Below, in pieces: positions 42,746 to 51,552 of a stretch of DNA of 64,000 nt (position 1 is the stretch's first letter; every line of letters starts with the position of its first letter). The DNA lies in contig NZ_CP060397.1 in the NCBI RefSeq assembly GCF_015840715.1, positions 3,244,686 to 3,308,685 on the forward strand, read 5' to 3'. The translations under genes and the position numbers were made by a program. The notes beneath the pieces are model-generated. The model made no database searches and was not told where the DNA came from. It saw nothing but the letters and a program-made list of their open reading frames with translations. The DNA is from Synechococcus sp. CBW1004 (lineage in GTDB: Bacteria; Cyanobacteriota; Cyanobacteriia; PCC-6307; Cyanobiaceae).

Positions 42746-43141
42746 TCAACCCCCTGAAGCGCTTCCCATCCCGAGGGTCAGCAGCCCCCAGAGCAGCCCG
42801 AGAAAGTGCAGCGACAGGGGTATCAGGCGCCGGGGCGGATAGCAGCGCAACAGCGGCACGCCCCGCAGGCGGGCGTGGGAGAGATACCCCGCACACAGCA
42901 CCCCGAAGCCATCGAGGCCCACCATCGCCAGGGCGAAGAGCGGGCCATCGAACGGGGCCCGGGCCGGGTGGGAGAGTGCCGCGGCGAAGGCCGCCAGATG
43001 GGCGGGGATGCGCGCGCTGAGCAGCAGCAGCAGCCCGCAGGCGACGATCTGCCGGATCCAGGCCAGGGGACGATGCGGGAGAGGATCCAGTGGCCTGGCG
43101 GTCTGTCCCGGCTCGGTCGCTGCCCGCCTTGATGCCCTCAC
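42746..43141 (-). CDS. small membrane protein, 131 aa
   Basis: Starting at a GTG that overlaps the stop of the next gene upstream (GTGA at 43141-43138), the protein has a basic N-terminus and three or four hydrophobic segments: IRQIVACGLLLLLSARIPAH, FALAMVGLDGFGVLCAGYLS, LIPLSLHFLGLLWGLLTLGM. No family is recognised. The 3' end overlaps the convergent CorC-type gene by 12 bp. The open frame upstream of the GTG is antisense-like and not used. Confidence 0.55.
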   Translation of the reverse strand: MRASRRAATEPGQTARPLDPLPHRPLAWIRQIVACGLLLLLSARIPAHLAAFAAALSHPARAPFDGPLFALAMVGLDGFGVLCAGYLSHARLRGVPLLRCYPPRRLIPLSLHFLGLLWGLLTLGMGSASGG

Positions 43142-43302
43142 GGGCTGCGTCGGGATCCGGCGAACAGCCAGACGCCCAGCAGCAGCAGAGCCCAGGGGGC
43201 CCAGGAGCCGTGCAGCAGCGGATGGAGCAGCGCCGCGAACGGCTCCACCAACCATTGGTGCACGGCCAGGGTGAGCAACACCACCAGACACACGCCGATC
43301 AT
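43138..43302 (-). CDS. small two-helix membrane protein, 54 aa
   Basis: MIGVCLVVLLTLAVHQWLVE, then FAALLHPLLHGSWAPWALLL and a short basic end (GSRRSP): two transmembrane helices. Its ATG overlaps the stop of the Sua5/YrdC gene (ATGA) and its stop overlaps the next start (GTGA), which strongly supports a real, translationally coupled gene. Function unknown. Confidence 0.65.
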   Translation of the reverse strand: MIGVCLVVLLTLAVHQWLVEPFAALLHPLLHGSWAPWALLLLGVWLFAGSRRSP

Positions 43303-43952
43303 CGGTGCCCTCCCGCAGGCGCAGTGTCGGCGGCCTGAGCTGGCTGCACGGCCCCGGGTCGCAGCACCTGCCAGGGCTCGGAGGGATGGGCCTCCCCCTG
43401 CCAGCGCCACACGGAACTGGCCTGACCCGAGGCCTGTGGCCAGGGGAGCGGCGCCAGCAGCGGCAGCTCGGGGAACTGGGTCGCGGCCTCGGCCGCAGCG
43501 AGCGCTGACGGCTGACCGGAGCGGTTGGCGCTGCTGGTGGCCAGGGGGCCGCTGAGTCGCAGCAGCTCCTGCATCGGCGCACAGGCCGGCACGCGCAGGC
43601 CAAGGGTGTTCCCCCCGGGATTCAGGCGCTCGGTGATCGGCCCTGTGATCGGCAGCACCAGCGTCACCGGTCCAGGCCAGTGGCAGCTCGCCACCTGCAG
43701 CCAGGCTTCCGGCCAGTGAATCGCCAGCAGGGCCTGGAGCTGCCCCAGATCGGCGCCCATCAGGATCAGCGGCTTGTCGGGGGGCCGCTGCTTCCGCGTC
43801 CAGATCTGGCTCGCCTGATCTGGGGCCACGGCCAGGGCAGGCAGGGTGTCGGTGGGCAGCAGAGCGGCGCCGCCACCGAGCAGATGCGCCGCCATGGCCG
43901 GCGCCTCCAGCAGTCGCTCCTCCAGGGAGGCCTTGCCGGCAGAGGGACTCAT
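43299..43952 (-). CDS. tsaC: Sua5/YciO/YrdC-family threonylcarbamoyl-AMP synthase
   Basis: A 217-residue YrdC-fold protein: GGGAALLPTDTLPALAVAPD, IWTRKQRPPDKPLILMGADL (K-R-P-x-x-KPL motif), CHWPGPVTLVLP, LGLRVPACAPMQELLRLSGP and LATSSANRSGQPSA. It makes L-threonylcarbamoyladenylate for the t6A modification of ANN-decoding tRNAs. Overlaps of 4 bp with prmC upstream and the small membrane gene downstream make one operon. Some cyanobacteria carry two such genes, so the symbol is by family. Confidence 0.85.
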   Translation of the reverse strand: MSPSAGKASLEERLLEAPAMAAHLLGGGAALLPTDTLPALAVAPDQASQIWTRKQRPPDKPLILMGADLGQLQALLAIHWPEAWLQVASCHWPGPVTLVLPITGPITERLNPGGNTLGLRVPACAPMQELLRLSGPLATSSANRSGQPSALAAAEAATQFPELPLLAPLPWPQASGQASSVWRWQGEAHPSEPWQVLRPGAVQPAQAADTAPAGGHR

Positions 43953-45046
43953 GAATGAATCCCCGCAGGGCTGAGCGCCATCGGGCCATCGGGCTCAGCA
44001 GGTCGGCGGGCGCTGGCGAAGCGCAGCACTCCCTCAAGATCGCGGTGGGCGTGGCACTCCTCCAGGCCGGCCTCGGCCAGCAGGGCGAGCACCGCCTCGC
44101 TCTGATCGTGGTGATGCTCCAGAAGCAGCACGCCGCCGGGGGCCAGGGCCACCGCAGCACCCGCTGCGATGCGGCGGATCGCTGCCAGGCCATCGGCGCC
44201 ACCATCAAGGGCCAAGGCCGGTTCGTGATCGCGCACCACCGGCTCGAGAGCTGCCAGCACGGCCGAGGGGATGTAGGGCGGATTGCTGACCACCAGCTGC
44301 AGCCGCCCCCACCACGGCTCGATCGCCTGCCACCAGGAGCCCTGCAGCAGCTGCACGCCGGGCAGCATCCGGCTCGACGGCTCTGCCCCTGGCTCCGGCT
44401 TGCCATCGACGGCCGTCTGTGGCTCCGCACCCACCGTCGCCTCCGGCTCCGTGGCGTACGGCCCGGCGATGCGTGTGCGGGGCGGCAGCAGAGCCCGCAG
44501 GTTGGAGGCGGCCTGGCGCAGCGCCTCTTGGGAGGCATCCACTGCCAGGCCGCAGCCGTGGGGGAGCGCCCGGGCCAGGGCCACGGCCAGACAGCCCGAG
44601 CCCGTGCCCAGGTCGGCCCAGCAGAGCGGGCTGCCTGAAGGTTGAGCCGCTGCCTCGGCCAGGGCCAGCTCCAGCAGCAGTTCGGTCTCCTGGCGCGGGA
44701 TCAGCACCCCCGGAGCCACGGACAGCTCCAGATCCCGCCAGGGGCACCGTCCCACCAGGTACTGCAACGGCTCTGCATTGCGGTGGTGCCGCTGCCAGAG
44801 ATCCTCCAGCTCCTGCAGCGAACAGCGCAGCTGGATGCGGCGCTGCGGATGCAGCCACAACGCCTGGAGTGCCGGCCAGCTGAGGCCCCCGGTCAGATCG
44901 AGCAGCCAGTCGAGCCGCGAGGCGGCATCGGCACCGCCGCCTGCGAGCGCCAGCATCGAACGGCGCCAGGCGAGCAGCTCGGTGGCGCTGAGGTCGAGGG
45001 AGTGGCGGGCGGCGGCGGGCTTCCCGCTCGGCGATGCGATGGCCAT
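43949..45046 (-). CDS. prmC: release factor glutamine methyltransferase PrmC
   Basis: PrmC methylates the GGQ glutamine of class 1 release factors. The N-terminal helical domain (DWLLDLTGGLSWPALQALWL, EPLQYLVGRCPWRDLELSVA) is followed by PGVLIPRQETELLLELALAE, the SAM loop WADLGTGSGCLAVALARALP, and the active-site LQLVVSNPPYIPSAVLAALE. About 40 residues of Glu/Pro/Ala-rich sequence (RIAGPYATEPEATVGAEPQT onward) are inserted before the NPPY motif, so the protein is 365 residues rather than ~290. Confidence 0.92.
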   Translation of the reverse strand: MAIASPSGKPAAARHSLDLSATELLAWRRSMLALAGGGADAASRLDWLLDLTGGLSWPALQALWLHPQRRIQLRCSLQELEDLWQRHHRNAEPLQYLVGRCPWRDLELSVAPGVLIPRQETELLLELALAEAAAQPSGSPLCWADLGTGSGCLAVALARALPHGCGLAVDASQEALRQAASNLRALLPPRTRIAGPYATEPEATVGAEPQTAVDGKPEPGAEPSSRMLPGVQLLQGSWWQAIEPWWGRLQLVVSNPPYIPSAVLAALEPVVRDHEPALALDGGADGLAAIRRIAAGAAVALAPGGVLLLEHHHDQSEAVLALLAEAGLEECHAHRDLEGVLRFASARRPAEPDGPMALSPAGIHS

Positions 45047-45102
45047 GGCGGCAGCCTAGAAGCGCTGACAGACCCCCTAGAGAACCCCAGCCGCTCTCTC
45101 AC

Positions 45103-46371
45103 TCAGCAGGGCCGCCAGCGCAGACCGGGCTCCGGCCGCACCAGCCCGGCCAGCTCCAGCTGGAGCAGCGCCGACGAGAGTACCGGCGCCTCCAGGGCGA
45201 GCGCCTGACCCAGATCCTCCAGGCCGGCCCCCTCGCCCAGGGCGGCCAGAACCCGGGCGGCGGGGCCACCGGGCTCGAGCGCTGCCGGCGCCGGCGTGGC
45301 GCGCCGCCAGCCGCGATCCGTCAGAGGTCCGGGGCCCAGCTGATCGGTGAGATCGCCTGGCTCCAGCAGGGGCGTCGCCCCGCGGGCCAGCAGACGGTTG
45401 CTGCCCAGGGCGGTCCGGCGGGCGGCATCACCCGGTACGGCCCAGAGCGGCAGTCCCAGCTGCCAGGCCAGTTCGGCGGAGTGCAGCGCTCCGCTCTCCG
45501 GCGGGCACTCCACCACCACCACGGCGGCCGCCAGGGCCACCAACAGCCGGTTGCGACTGGCGAAATGTCCGGGCCGCACGGGCGCGCCCGCGGGCCATTC
45601 GCTCACCAGCAGGCCGCGGCGCCCCACCTCGGCCTGCAGCGGCCCGTGATGGCGGGGGTAGACCCGCTGCAGCGGCGTTCCGAGCACGGCCACCGGCGAG
45701 CCGCTGCGGGAGAGACAGCCCTGATGGGCCGCTGCATCGATGCCCTCGGCCAGACCGCTCACCACCGGCCAGCCCTGGGCGGCGAGGTGGGCGCCGAGGC
45801 GATGGGCCATCAGCAGGCCGTGCTCGGAGGGATGGCGGGTGCCGACCACCGCCACGGCCTGGCGGCGGGCCAGCAGCGGCCAGAGGCTGCCCCGCCCCTG
45901 CCAGTGCAGCCACAGCGGTGGCCGCGCCAGGGTCTGCAGAGCCGCCGGCCATCGCCTGTCGCCCGGCAGCAGCAGGCCCCTGCCGCCGCGGCGCAGCCGC
46001 CCCAGCCGAGGCAGGGGATCGTCGCCCCAGCGCTCGCGGTAGGCGGCGATGGCCGCCAGGAGCGAGGTCGGCCAGCCGGTGAGATGGGCCAGGGCTTCGG
46101 GGGAGGCGGCCCAGGCCCCGGCGAGACCGCCGGGGAGGCGTTCCAGCTGTTGCAGGCGCACCACCCCCACCCCCGGGCAGTCACTCCAGAGCATGCGCCA
46201 CAGGCGCTGTTGCTGCGTGGGTGCCGGCGGGCGCACGACGACGAGCCGTGGTGGCTTCGGAGGGCTGATGTCCGGCGCAGGCTCCAGCGGCAGTGGGGCT
46301 GCAGCGCCAGAAGCAGGCTGCACCGCTGAAGCGGGAGATTCCAGGGAACGCAGCGACGGCCGAGCCACCAC
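45103..46371 (-). CDS. dprA: DNA processing protein DprA
   Basis: DprA loads RecA on incoming single-stranded DNA in natural transformation. The 422-residue protein has an N-terminal Pro/Ala-rich stretch, a SAM-like helical region (GVGVVRLQQLERLPGGLAGA), the Rossmann domain (VAVVGTRHPSEHGLLMAHRL, VVSGLAEGIDAAAHQGCLSR, VAVLGTPLQRVYPRHH, HFASRNRLLVALAAAVVVVE) and a C-terminal winged helix (RVLAALGEGAGLEDLGQALA). The start is GTG. With the pilin operon and ComF also in the window, natural competence is plausible. Confidence 0.92.
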   Translation of the reverse strand: MVARPSLRSLESPASAVQPASGAAAPLPLEPAPDISPPKPPRLVVVRPPAPTQQQRLWRMLWSDCPGVGVVRLQQLERLPGGLAGAWAASPEALAHLTGWPTSLLAAIAAYRERWGDDPLPRLGRLRRGGRGLLLPGDRRWPAALQTLARPPLWLHWQGRGSLWPLLARRQAVAVVGTRHPSEHGLLMAHRLGAHLAAQGWPVVSGLAEGIDAAAHQGCLSRSGSPVAVLGTPLQRVYPRHHGPLQAEVGRRGLLVSEWPAGAPVRPGHFASRNRLLVALAAAVVVVECPPESGALHSAELAWQLGLPLWAVPGDAARRTALGSNRLLARGATPLLEPGDLTDQLGPGPLTDRGWRRATPAPAALEPGGPAARVLAALGEGAGLEDLGQALALEAPVLSSALLQLELAGLVRPEPGLRWRPC

Positions 46372-46398
46372 ACCACCGACGGCAACAGAACAAATGTA

Positions 46399-46875
46399 CT
46401 AGGCGCCGTCCCGGCCCGGGCCGCGGACCAGCGCCTCCACCGCCGTCGCCAGGTCGTCAGGCAGGCGGCGCAGCAGGCGGCGCTGATCCGCTCCGGCGGA
46501 GAGATCCACGAGCACCAGCTCCACCCGCGCTTCGGCCGCAACCACGCCGGCCGGCCCGATGAAGCGGCTGCGCCAGGGGAGCTTCACACCCTGCCGGGGC
46601 AGCACCTCGCTCTGCAGCTCCACCGCATCGCCGTGCAGCAGGGCCTGGCGGTAGTCGATCGCCAGGGACACCACTGGCAGCTCCAGCCCCCGGGCCGACA
46701 GATCGCTGTAGGCCAGCCCTGCTGCGGCCAGCGCTTCGACGCGGGCCTCTTCCAGCCAGGCCAGGTAGGCCCCATGCCACATCACGCCGGCATGGTCCGT
46801 GTGCTGGGGCAGCACCCGCCGCCGCAGGCTCCAGGGGCGGGGGCCAGGCTCAGACAGGGCGGGAATCGATTGCAT
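46399..46875 (-). CDS. hotdog-fold thioesterase (4HBT/YbgC type)
   Basis: A 158-residue hotdog-fold protein: LRRRVLPQHTDHAGVMWHGA, with Asp/His of the 4HBT active site, then YLAWLEEARVEALAAAGLAY and LELPVVSLAIDYRQALLHGD. In cyanobacteria such proteins include 1,4-dihydroxy-2-naphthoyl-CoA hydrolase of phylloquinone synthesis; that specific role is possible but not shown. The ATG at 46875 faces the divergent universal stress gene 72 bp away. Confidence 0.83.
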   Translation of the reverse strand: MQSIPALSEPGPRPWSLRRRVLPQHTDHAGVMWHGAYLAWLEEARVEALAAAGLAYSDLSARGLELPVVSLAIDYRQALLHGDAVELQSEVLPRQGVKLPWRSRFIGPAGVVAAEARVELVLVDLSAGADQRRLLRRLPDDLATAVEALVRGPGRDGA

Positions 46876-46947
46876 CACGGAGTACCGCGGAACGGCGAAG
46901 AAGCATGGAGATCGGCCATAGGCTGCGACGCAGACACCCGAGCACCA

Positions 46948-47796
46948 GTGTTCCGCAATCTTCTCGTCGCCGATTCCGGCAAGGGTCAGGTGGAGGACAT
47001 GGTCCGCATCCTGCGGGACATCCCCCCCTGCCGGCAGGCGAAGGTGACCCTGCTGCACGTGATCCCCGAGCAGGCCGGCACCGATCTGGAGGAGCACCGT
47101 GCCCGTTCCCAGGGGGTGGTGGACGAGGCCCTCTCCCGCATCGGCCTGAGCGGCGCCGAGGCCACCACGCTGGTGCGCCAGGGCGACACCAAGCAGACCG
47201 TGCTCAAGGTGGCCGACGAGATCGACGCCGACCTGATCGTGATGGGCTCCCGCGGCCTGGGTCGGCTGCAGTCGATCCTCTCCAACAGCGCCAGCCAGTA
47301 CGTCTTCCAGCTCTCCACCCGCCCGATGCTGCTGGTGCGGGACGATCTCTACGTCCGGGCGATCAACCGGGTGCTGGTCACGGTGGATGGCACGGGCGTC
47401 GGTGATGACGCCATCCGCCTGGCCTGCGAACTGGTGAAGGACATCCCGGGAGGCAGTCTCACCGGCGTGCATGTCAGCCGTCAGGACATCGCCCCTTCGC
47501 GCGGCGGCCGCAGTCCCGCCGACGAGGTGCTCGACAAGGCGGTGCAGCGGGCCCGCAGCTTCGGGGTGACGATGCAGCCGCTGCATCGCACCGGCGATGT
47601 CGGGCGCGCCGTCTGCACGGTGGTGGAGGAGACCAAGGCCGACCTGGTGGTGATCGCCTCCCAGGACCGTCGCCCGCTGGTGGCCAAGGGGCTGGTCGAT
47701 CTCGACCGGTTGCTGGGCAGCTCGGTGAGCGACTACATCCGCGTGCATGCCCAGGCGCCGGTGCTGCTGGTGCGCGAGCCGGAGGGTCGCCGCTGA
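46948..47796 (+). CDS. tandem universal stress protein (two UspA domains)
   Basis: A 282-residue protein from a GTG start (MFRNLLVADSGKGQVEDMVR). Domain 1 has the nucleotide-binding LIVMGSRGLGRLQSILSNSA loop, followed by PMLLVRD. Domain 2 has INRVLVTVDGTGVGDDAIRL and DLVVIASQDRRPLVAKGLVD, RLLGSSVSDYIRVHAQAPVL. The second G-x-x-G...GS/T loop is altered (SQDRRPL), so only the first domain may bind ATP. The role is general stress; no partner is evident. Confidence 0.88.
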   Translation: MFRNLLVADSGKGQVEDMVRILRDIPPCRQAKVTLLHVIPEQAGTDLEEHRARSQGVVDEALSRIGLSGAEATTLVRQGDTKQTVLKVADEIDADLIVMGSRGLGRLQSILSNSASQYVFQLSTRPMLLVRDDLYVRAINRVLVTVDGTGVGDDAIRLACELVKDIPGGSLTGVHVSRQDIAPSRGGRSPADEVLDKAVQRARSFGVTMQPLHRTGDVGRAVCTVVEETKADLVVIASQDRRPLVAKGLVDLDRLLGSSVSDYIRVHAQAPVLLVREPEGRR

Positions 47797-48198
47797 CGGG
47801 AGGCCAACACAGTCTCCGCGGCCGTCTCCCCGAGGATCGGCCGCTGTTGTGCCGCTCCTTTGAAAGACCTGGATTCACAGTCCAGGGTCCCCGAAGCTCC
47901 GTGCGGCTCTGACCCGCTTCGTGGGTTCCCCGGTCAGTCCGTTTTGCCCCTGGAGGCATCCTCTCCGCCTCGATCGTGGTGGATGGACTGGGTCGCAACG
48001 CGTTGGCGGGGCAGCCCTGGGCGCAGGGGCTTCGCGCACGGCGATCGCCCATCGGCGCAGCCGATCCGGCTCCGGGAGGAGCCAGGCCCCGATGCTGGAC
48101 TCGGTGAGAGCGACGCTGCCGCGAATCCGGCATGCCTCGGCGTGCCACAGCGTGGATCAGCCAGAGTTCCGCGCCCTCGGCAGGAAGGCGAGCGGTGT
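47797..48198. other. convergent intergenic region
   Basis: 402 bp between the 3' ends of the universal stress gene and psbM. No ORF with family-like features, no RNA gene and no strong terminator hairpin is seen. Confidence 0.35.
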
Positions 48199-48306
48199 TC
48201 AGCCGCCCTGGCGGCTGTTGGTCTGGATGTAGAGGATGATCAGAAAGACAGCCGGAACCAGGACGAACAGGAGGCTGGCAACGAATCCGAGATCGTTGGT
48301 TTCCAT
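48199..48306 (-). CDS. psbM: photosystem II reaction center protein PsbM
   Basis: A 35-residue protein [20 protein letters not shown] followed by [15 protein letters not shown]: one transmembrane helix and the diagnostic METND start and ILYIQT-x-S end. PsbM sits at the PSII dimer interface. It lies on the minus strand, 354 bp downstream of the ferredoxin gene, and has the normal length. Confidence 0.95.
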   Translation of the reverse strand: METNDLGFVASLLFVLVPAVFLIILYIQTNSRQGG

Positions 48307-48660
48307 GGCTGACGGGAAGATCCCGCCGAACGTATCACCGCCCCTCGGGCCCTCCGGCGGCCGCTTCATCGCTCGTTGCGGTTGAGCCTGCAGAGGCTGC
48401 GGCCCGCTGGCGGAGAGGCGCCCGCTGCCGGCGCCACCGGCTGGCCGGCCTCGACGCGTCGATGGAGGCACCGAGTTCGAGCGCCAGCGCCGGCCAACCC
48501 TCCCGGGCTGAGGCAGGCAGCCAGGCGCAGTGCATCGGCCGGTTGTGGGCCTCCAGCGACGGCACTCGCCCAACGGGGTGAGCGCTGGGCCCGGCCGTCA
48601 GAGAAACGGCGCGCCCCGGCGGCGCGTCAACACCCTCAGCGGCACATGCTGGACGGCGGA
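48307..48660. other. intergenic region upstream of psbM
   Basis: 354 bp between the ferredoxin stop and psbM start, same strand. It is GC-rich with no convincing gene. The psbM promoter is expected near 48310-48400; no clear box was recognised. Confidence 0.35.
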
Positions 48661-49131
48661 TCAGGACACCTCGTCGGCGTCTTCAGCTGCCGCGGCGCCT
48701 TCCATGTCCTCGGCGTCCCCCTCGTCCTCCTCGTCCTCGGTCCTGGGAGGCGTCGGCCAGGCGGTGGGGCCGGGCGGCAGCGGTTCGGCGAGGGCGGCGG
48801 CCAGGAGCCGCTCCCGATCGGCGAGCCCCACCTGGGGCCGGGTCAGCACCACCAGCGACTGCTGCACCAGGGCCTGGCAGGCGAGACGCCAGGTCTGGGG
48901 GCGGCCCCGCAGCTTGCGCTCCTCCACCGCCGTGCGCGGAGACAGGGCCAGATCAGCAGCTCCCTCCACGTCGACGAAGCAGGTGATGCATTGACCACAG
49001 CCGCCGCAGTTGCCGAGCTTTCCCTTCAGGCCGTAGAGCTCGATGCCCTCGCGCAGGGCCACCTCGCGCAGGTTCTCGCCTGGGTAGCACTCCACCTCGC
49101 GGCCTTCGCGCATGAAACGGATCACAGGCAT
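48661..49131 (-). CDS. 2Fe-2S ferredoxin-like protein with acidic tail
   Basis: A 156-residue protein. Residues ~1-95 are a ferredoxin fold with IRFMREGREVECYPGENLRE, GLKGKLGNCGGCGQCITCFV (cluster ligands among the four Cys) and a last Cys in TWRLACQALV. A ~50-residue acidic C-terminus (RTEDEEDEGDAEDMEGAAAA) is added. The gene is divergent from psbB, an arrangement shared by picocyanobacteria (family knowledge). It may serve photosystem assembly or repair; the electron partner is unknown. Confidence 0.85.
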   Translation of the reverse strand: MPVIRFMREGREVECYPGENLREVALREGIELYGLKGKLGNCGGCGQCITCFVDVEGAADLALSPRTAVEERKLRGRPQTWRLACQALVQQSLVVLTRPQVGLADRERLLAAALAEPLPPGPTAWPTPPRTEDEEDEGDAEDMEGAAAAEDADEVS

Positions 49132-49285
49132 GGCGGATCACCGGCGGCAGCCTTCATTCTGAGACTGTCGGGTGCGGCGGCGGTTGCGGTCCGTTACCTG
49201 CTCCCCGTGCGGCCATCCGCACCCTCTACCATCGCCGAACGGATCGGCCTGGCCGATCGCCAACCCAACCCAGATCTGACCCCCC

Positions 49286-50845
49286 ATGGGATTGCCCTGG
49301 TACAGGGTGCACACGGTCGTCATCAACGACCCGGGCCGACTGCTCGCCGTGCACCTCATGCACACCGCCCTGGTCGCCGGCTGGGCCGGCTCCATGGCGC
49401 TCTACGAGCTCGCCATCTTCGATCCCTCCGACCCGGTCCTCAACCCCATGTGGCGGCAGGGGATGTTCGTGATGCCGTTCATGGCCCGTCTGGGCGTGAC
49501 CGGCAGCTGGGGTGGCTGGAGCATCACCGGCGAAACCGGCGTCGACCCCGGTTTCTGGAGCTTCGAAGGTGTGGCCGCCGCCCACATCATCTTCAGCGGA
49601 TTGCTGTTCCTGGCCGCCATCTGGCACTGGACCTACTGGGATCTCGAGATCTGGCAGGACCCCCGCACCGGTGAACCGGCGCTCGACCTGCCCAAGATCT
49701 TCGGCATTCACCTGCTGCTGGCAGGCCTCGGCTGCTTCGGTTTCGGGGCGTTCCACCTCACCGGCGTCTTCGGCCCGGGCATGTGGGTGAGTGACGCCTA
49801 TGGCCTGGGAGGCCACATCGAAGCGGTGCAGCCCGCCTGGGGACCTGAGGGCTTCAACCCCTTCAACCCGGGCGGCATCGTGGCCCACCACATCGCCGCC
49901 GGCATCGTCGGCATCATCGCCGGCATCTTCCACATCACCACCCGTCCGCCGGAGCGCCTCTACAAGGCTCTCCGCATGGGCAACATCGAAACGGTGCTGG
50001 CCAGTGCCATAGCTGCCGTCTTCTTTGCTGCCTTCATCGTGGCCGGCACCATGTGGTATGGCGCCGCCGCCACCCCGATCGAGCTGTTCGGCCCCACCCG
50101 CTATCAGTGGGATCAGGGCTACTTCAAGACCGAGATCAACCGCCGTGTTCAAACGGCGATCGACAACGGTGCCAGCAAGGAGCAGGCCTGGGCGTCGATC
50201 CCCGAGAAGCTTGCCTTCTATGACTACGTCGGCAACAGCCCAGCCAAGGGTGGTCTCTTCCGCGTCGGCCCGATGGTCAACGGTGATGGCCTGCCCACCA
50301 CCTGGCTCGGTCACATCAGCTTCACCGACAAGCAGGGCAACGAGCTCGAGGTGCGCCGCCTGCCCAACTTCTTCGAGAACTTCCCTGTCGTCCTCGAGGA
50401 TCAGAGTGGCGTCGTCCGCGCTGACATTCCCTTCCGTCGCGCCGAAGCCAAGTATTCGTTCGAGCAGCAGGGCGTCACGGCCACTGTCTATGGCGGTGCC
50501 CTCGCCGGTCAGTCGTTCACCGATCCGGCCGATGTGAAGCGCCTGGCCCGCAAGGCCCAGCTCGGAGAGGCCTTCGAGTTCGATCGCGAGACCTACCACT
50601 CCGACGGCACCTTCCGCAGCTCGCCCCGCGGCTGGTTCACCTTCGGCCATGCCTGCTTCGCGCTGCTCTTCTTCTTCGGGCACATCTGGCACGGCGCCCG
50701 CACCCTCTACCGCGATGTGTTCGCCGGTATCGACCCCGATCTCGGCGAACAGGTGGAGTTCGGTCTGTTCCAGAAGCTCGGCGACAAGTCGACCCGCCGC
50801 CTGCCCGAGGGATACGTTCCTCCGGCCGGCTCCACCCTCGGCTGA
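49286..50845 (+). CDS. psbB: photosystem II chlorophyll-binding core antenna CP47
   Basis: A 519-residue CP47: [40 protein letters not shown], six transmembrane helices with chlorophyll-ligating His pairs (e.g. [20 protein letters not shown]), the large lumenal loop and the C-terminal [20 protein letters not shown] helix, then [20 protein letters not shown]. Full normal length; starts at ATG 49286 and is followed after 33 bp by psbT. Confidence 0.98.
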   Translation: MGLPWYRVHTVVINDPGRLLAVHLMHTALVAGWAGSMALYELAIFDPSDPVLNPMWRQGMFVMPFMARLGVTGSWGGWSITGETGVDPGFWSFEGVAAAHIIFSGLLFLAAIWHWTYWDLEIWQDPRTGEPALDLPKIFGIHLLLAGLGCFGFGAFHLTGVFGPGMWVSDAYGLGGHIEAVQPAWGPEGFNPFNPGGIVAHHIAAGIVGIIAGIFHITTRPPERLYKALRMGNIETVLASAIAAVFFAAFIVAGTMWYGAAATPIELFGPTRYQWDQGYFKTEINRRVQTAIDNGASKEQAWASIPEKLAFYDYVGNSPAKGGLFRVGPMVNGDGLPTTWLGHISFTDKQGNELEVRRLPNFFENFPVVLEDQSGVVRADIPFRRAEAKYSFEQQGVTATVYGGALAGQSFTDPADVKRLARKAQLGEAFEFDRETYHSDGTFRSSPRGWFTFGHACFALLFFFGHIWHGARTLYRDVFAGIDPDLGEQVEFGLFQKLGDKSTRRLPEGYVPPAGSTLG

Positions 50846-50878
50846 TCTCAGCCGTCACTCCTCACCTGACGATCCGCC

Positions 50879-50974
50879 ATGGAGAGCTTCGCCTACATCC
50901 TCATCCTTGCCCTGGCTCTGTCCACTCTCTTCTTCGCCATCGCCTTCCGCGATCCCCCGAAGATCGGCAAGTGA
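50879..50974 (+). CDS. psbT: photosystem II reaction center protein PsbT
   Basis: A 31-residue single-helix protein [31 protein letters not shown]. The MESFAYI start and the RDPPK end are diagnostic. PsbT lies at the PSII dimer interface and helps acceptor-side repair. It follows psbB as in most cyanobacteria and plastids, and a strong terminator comes 24 bp after its stop. Confidence 0.96.
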   Translation: MESFAYILILALALSTLFFAIAFRDPPKIGK

Positions 50975-50997
50975 ATCCCGGTTCATCCCGGTCCAGG

Positions 50998-51021
50998 CCC
51001 CCGCGATAGCGGGGGTTTTTT
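50998..51021 (+). terminator. intrinsic terminator of psbB-psbT
   Basis: CCCCCGC-GATA-GCGGGGG is a perfect 7-bp GC stem with a tetraloop, followed directly by TTTTTT. It lies 24 bp downstream of psbT on the same strand. Confidence 0.95.
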
Positions 51022-51552
51022 CTTGGCGGGCCATCCGGCTGCAGAGGTCTGCCCGGGTGGGCACCGGCAGAACCAGCGCCGCCTGCCCCATCCGGGATGT
51101 TCCGGATCCTTCGCGGGAGCGACAGCCGCAGATGCGCGGACCGGGGCTGACGGGCTGGTCCACCTCACGCCACGAGCAGAGTTCTTCCGCTTCAGAACTG
51201 ACCAGGCACGTCGGGTGTGGCAGACCTGAGCGGTCGCGAAGGCCCGCGGTGCCGAGCGTGATCGCCGATCCAACAGGCCGAAGAGCCTGAAACCCCTCTC
51301 CAGAGCGGCAGCCAAGAGCGGAGAAATGAGCGAGCGATGTGGCGAATCCGTTGCGCTCCAGCCGATCCCAGCCTGGCTGTCGTGCCTCGGTCGTTGCAGT
51401 TCGACGCCAGATCTGTGCAGGGCAACATCAGCGGCTGAAGAGGAAGTGAACCCCAGATCACTTCAAGCGTGCGATTCAGATGCCTCTGCCCCTTTCCCTT
51501 GTGCCGTGGACTGTCTACACTTGCAACACACGGAAACGGAGCGACTCCGGGC
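51022..51552. other. intergenic region upstream of nrdR
   Basis: 531 bp between the psbT terminator and nrdR. No supported gene is seen. The nrdR promoter should lie in the last 100 bp, where an AC-rich stretch (TACACTTGCAACACACGG) occurs, but I cannot match it to an NrdR box or a clear -10/-35 pair. Confidence 0.35.

Larger units (their letters stand above)
40197..42757 (+). pseudogene. CorC/CNNM-type transporter (hemolysin-like) gene interrupted by an IS
   Basis: The 5' part (40197-40540, GTG start) encodes LEILLILVLIVANGVFSGSE followed by IAIVSARRVRLEQLANQGNR and DLLSTVQIGITLIGILSGAL, the start of a DUF21/CNNM membrane domain. The 3' part resumes at 41776 with VITYFSLVIGELVPKRIALS, the CBS pair (MTPRTEIRWLDLEE, LVTDEYGGIEGLVTLTDLME) and a C-terminal CorC_HlyC domain. 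Removing 40541-41771 plus one TCAG copy restores one continuous frame of 442 codons (441 residues), the usual length. Family members are implicated in Mg2+/Co2+ or other divalent ion export. As it stands the 5' frame runs into the IS and stops at 40583. A GTG or ATG within the 3' frame might still give a truncated CBS protein. Confidence 0.9.

Noticed and set aside
49190-49200. GTTAC half-site upstream of psbB as an RpaB HLR1 element
   Set aside because: Only one half-site; the required second direct repeat is missing.
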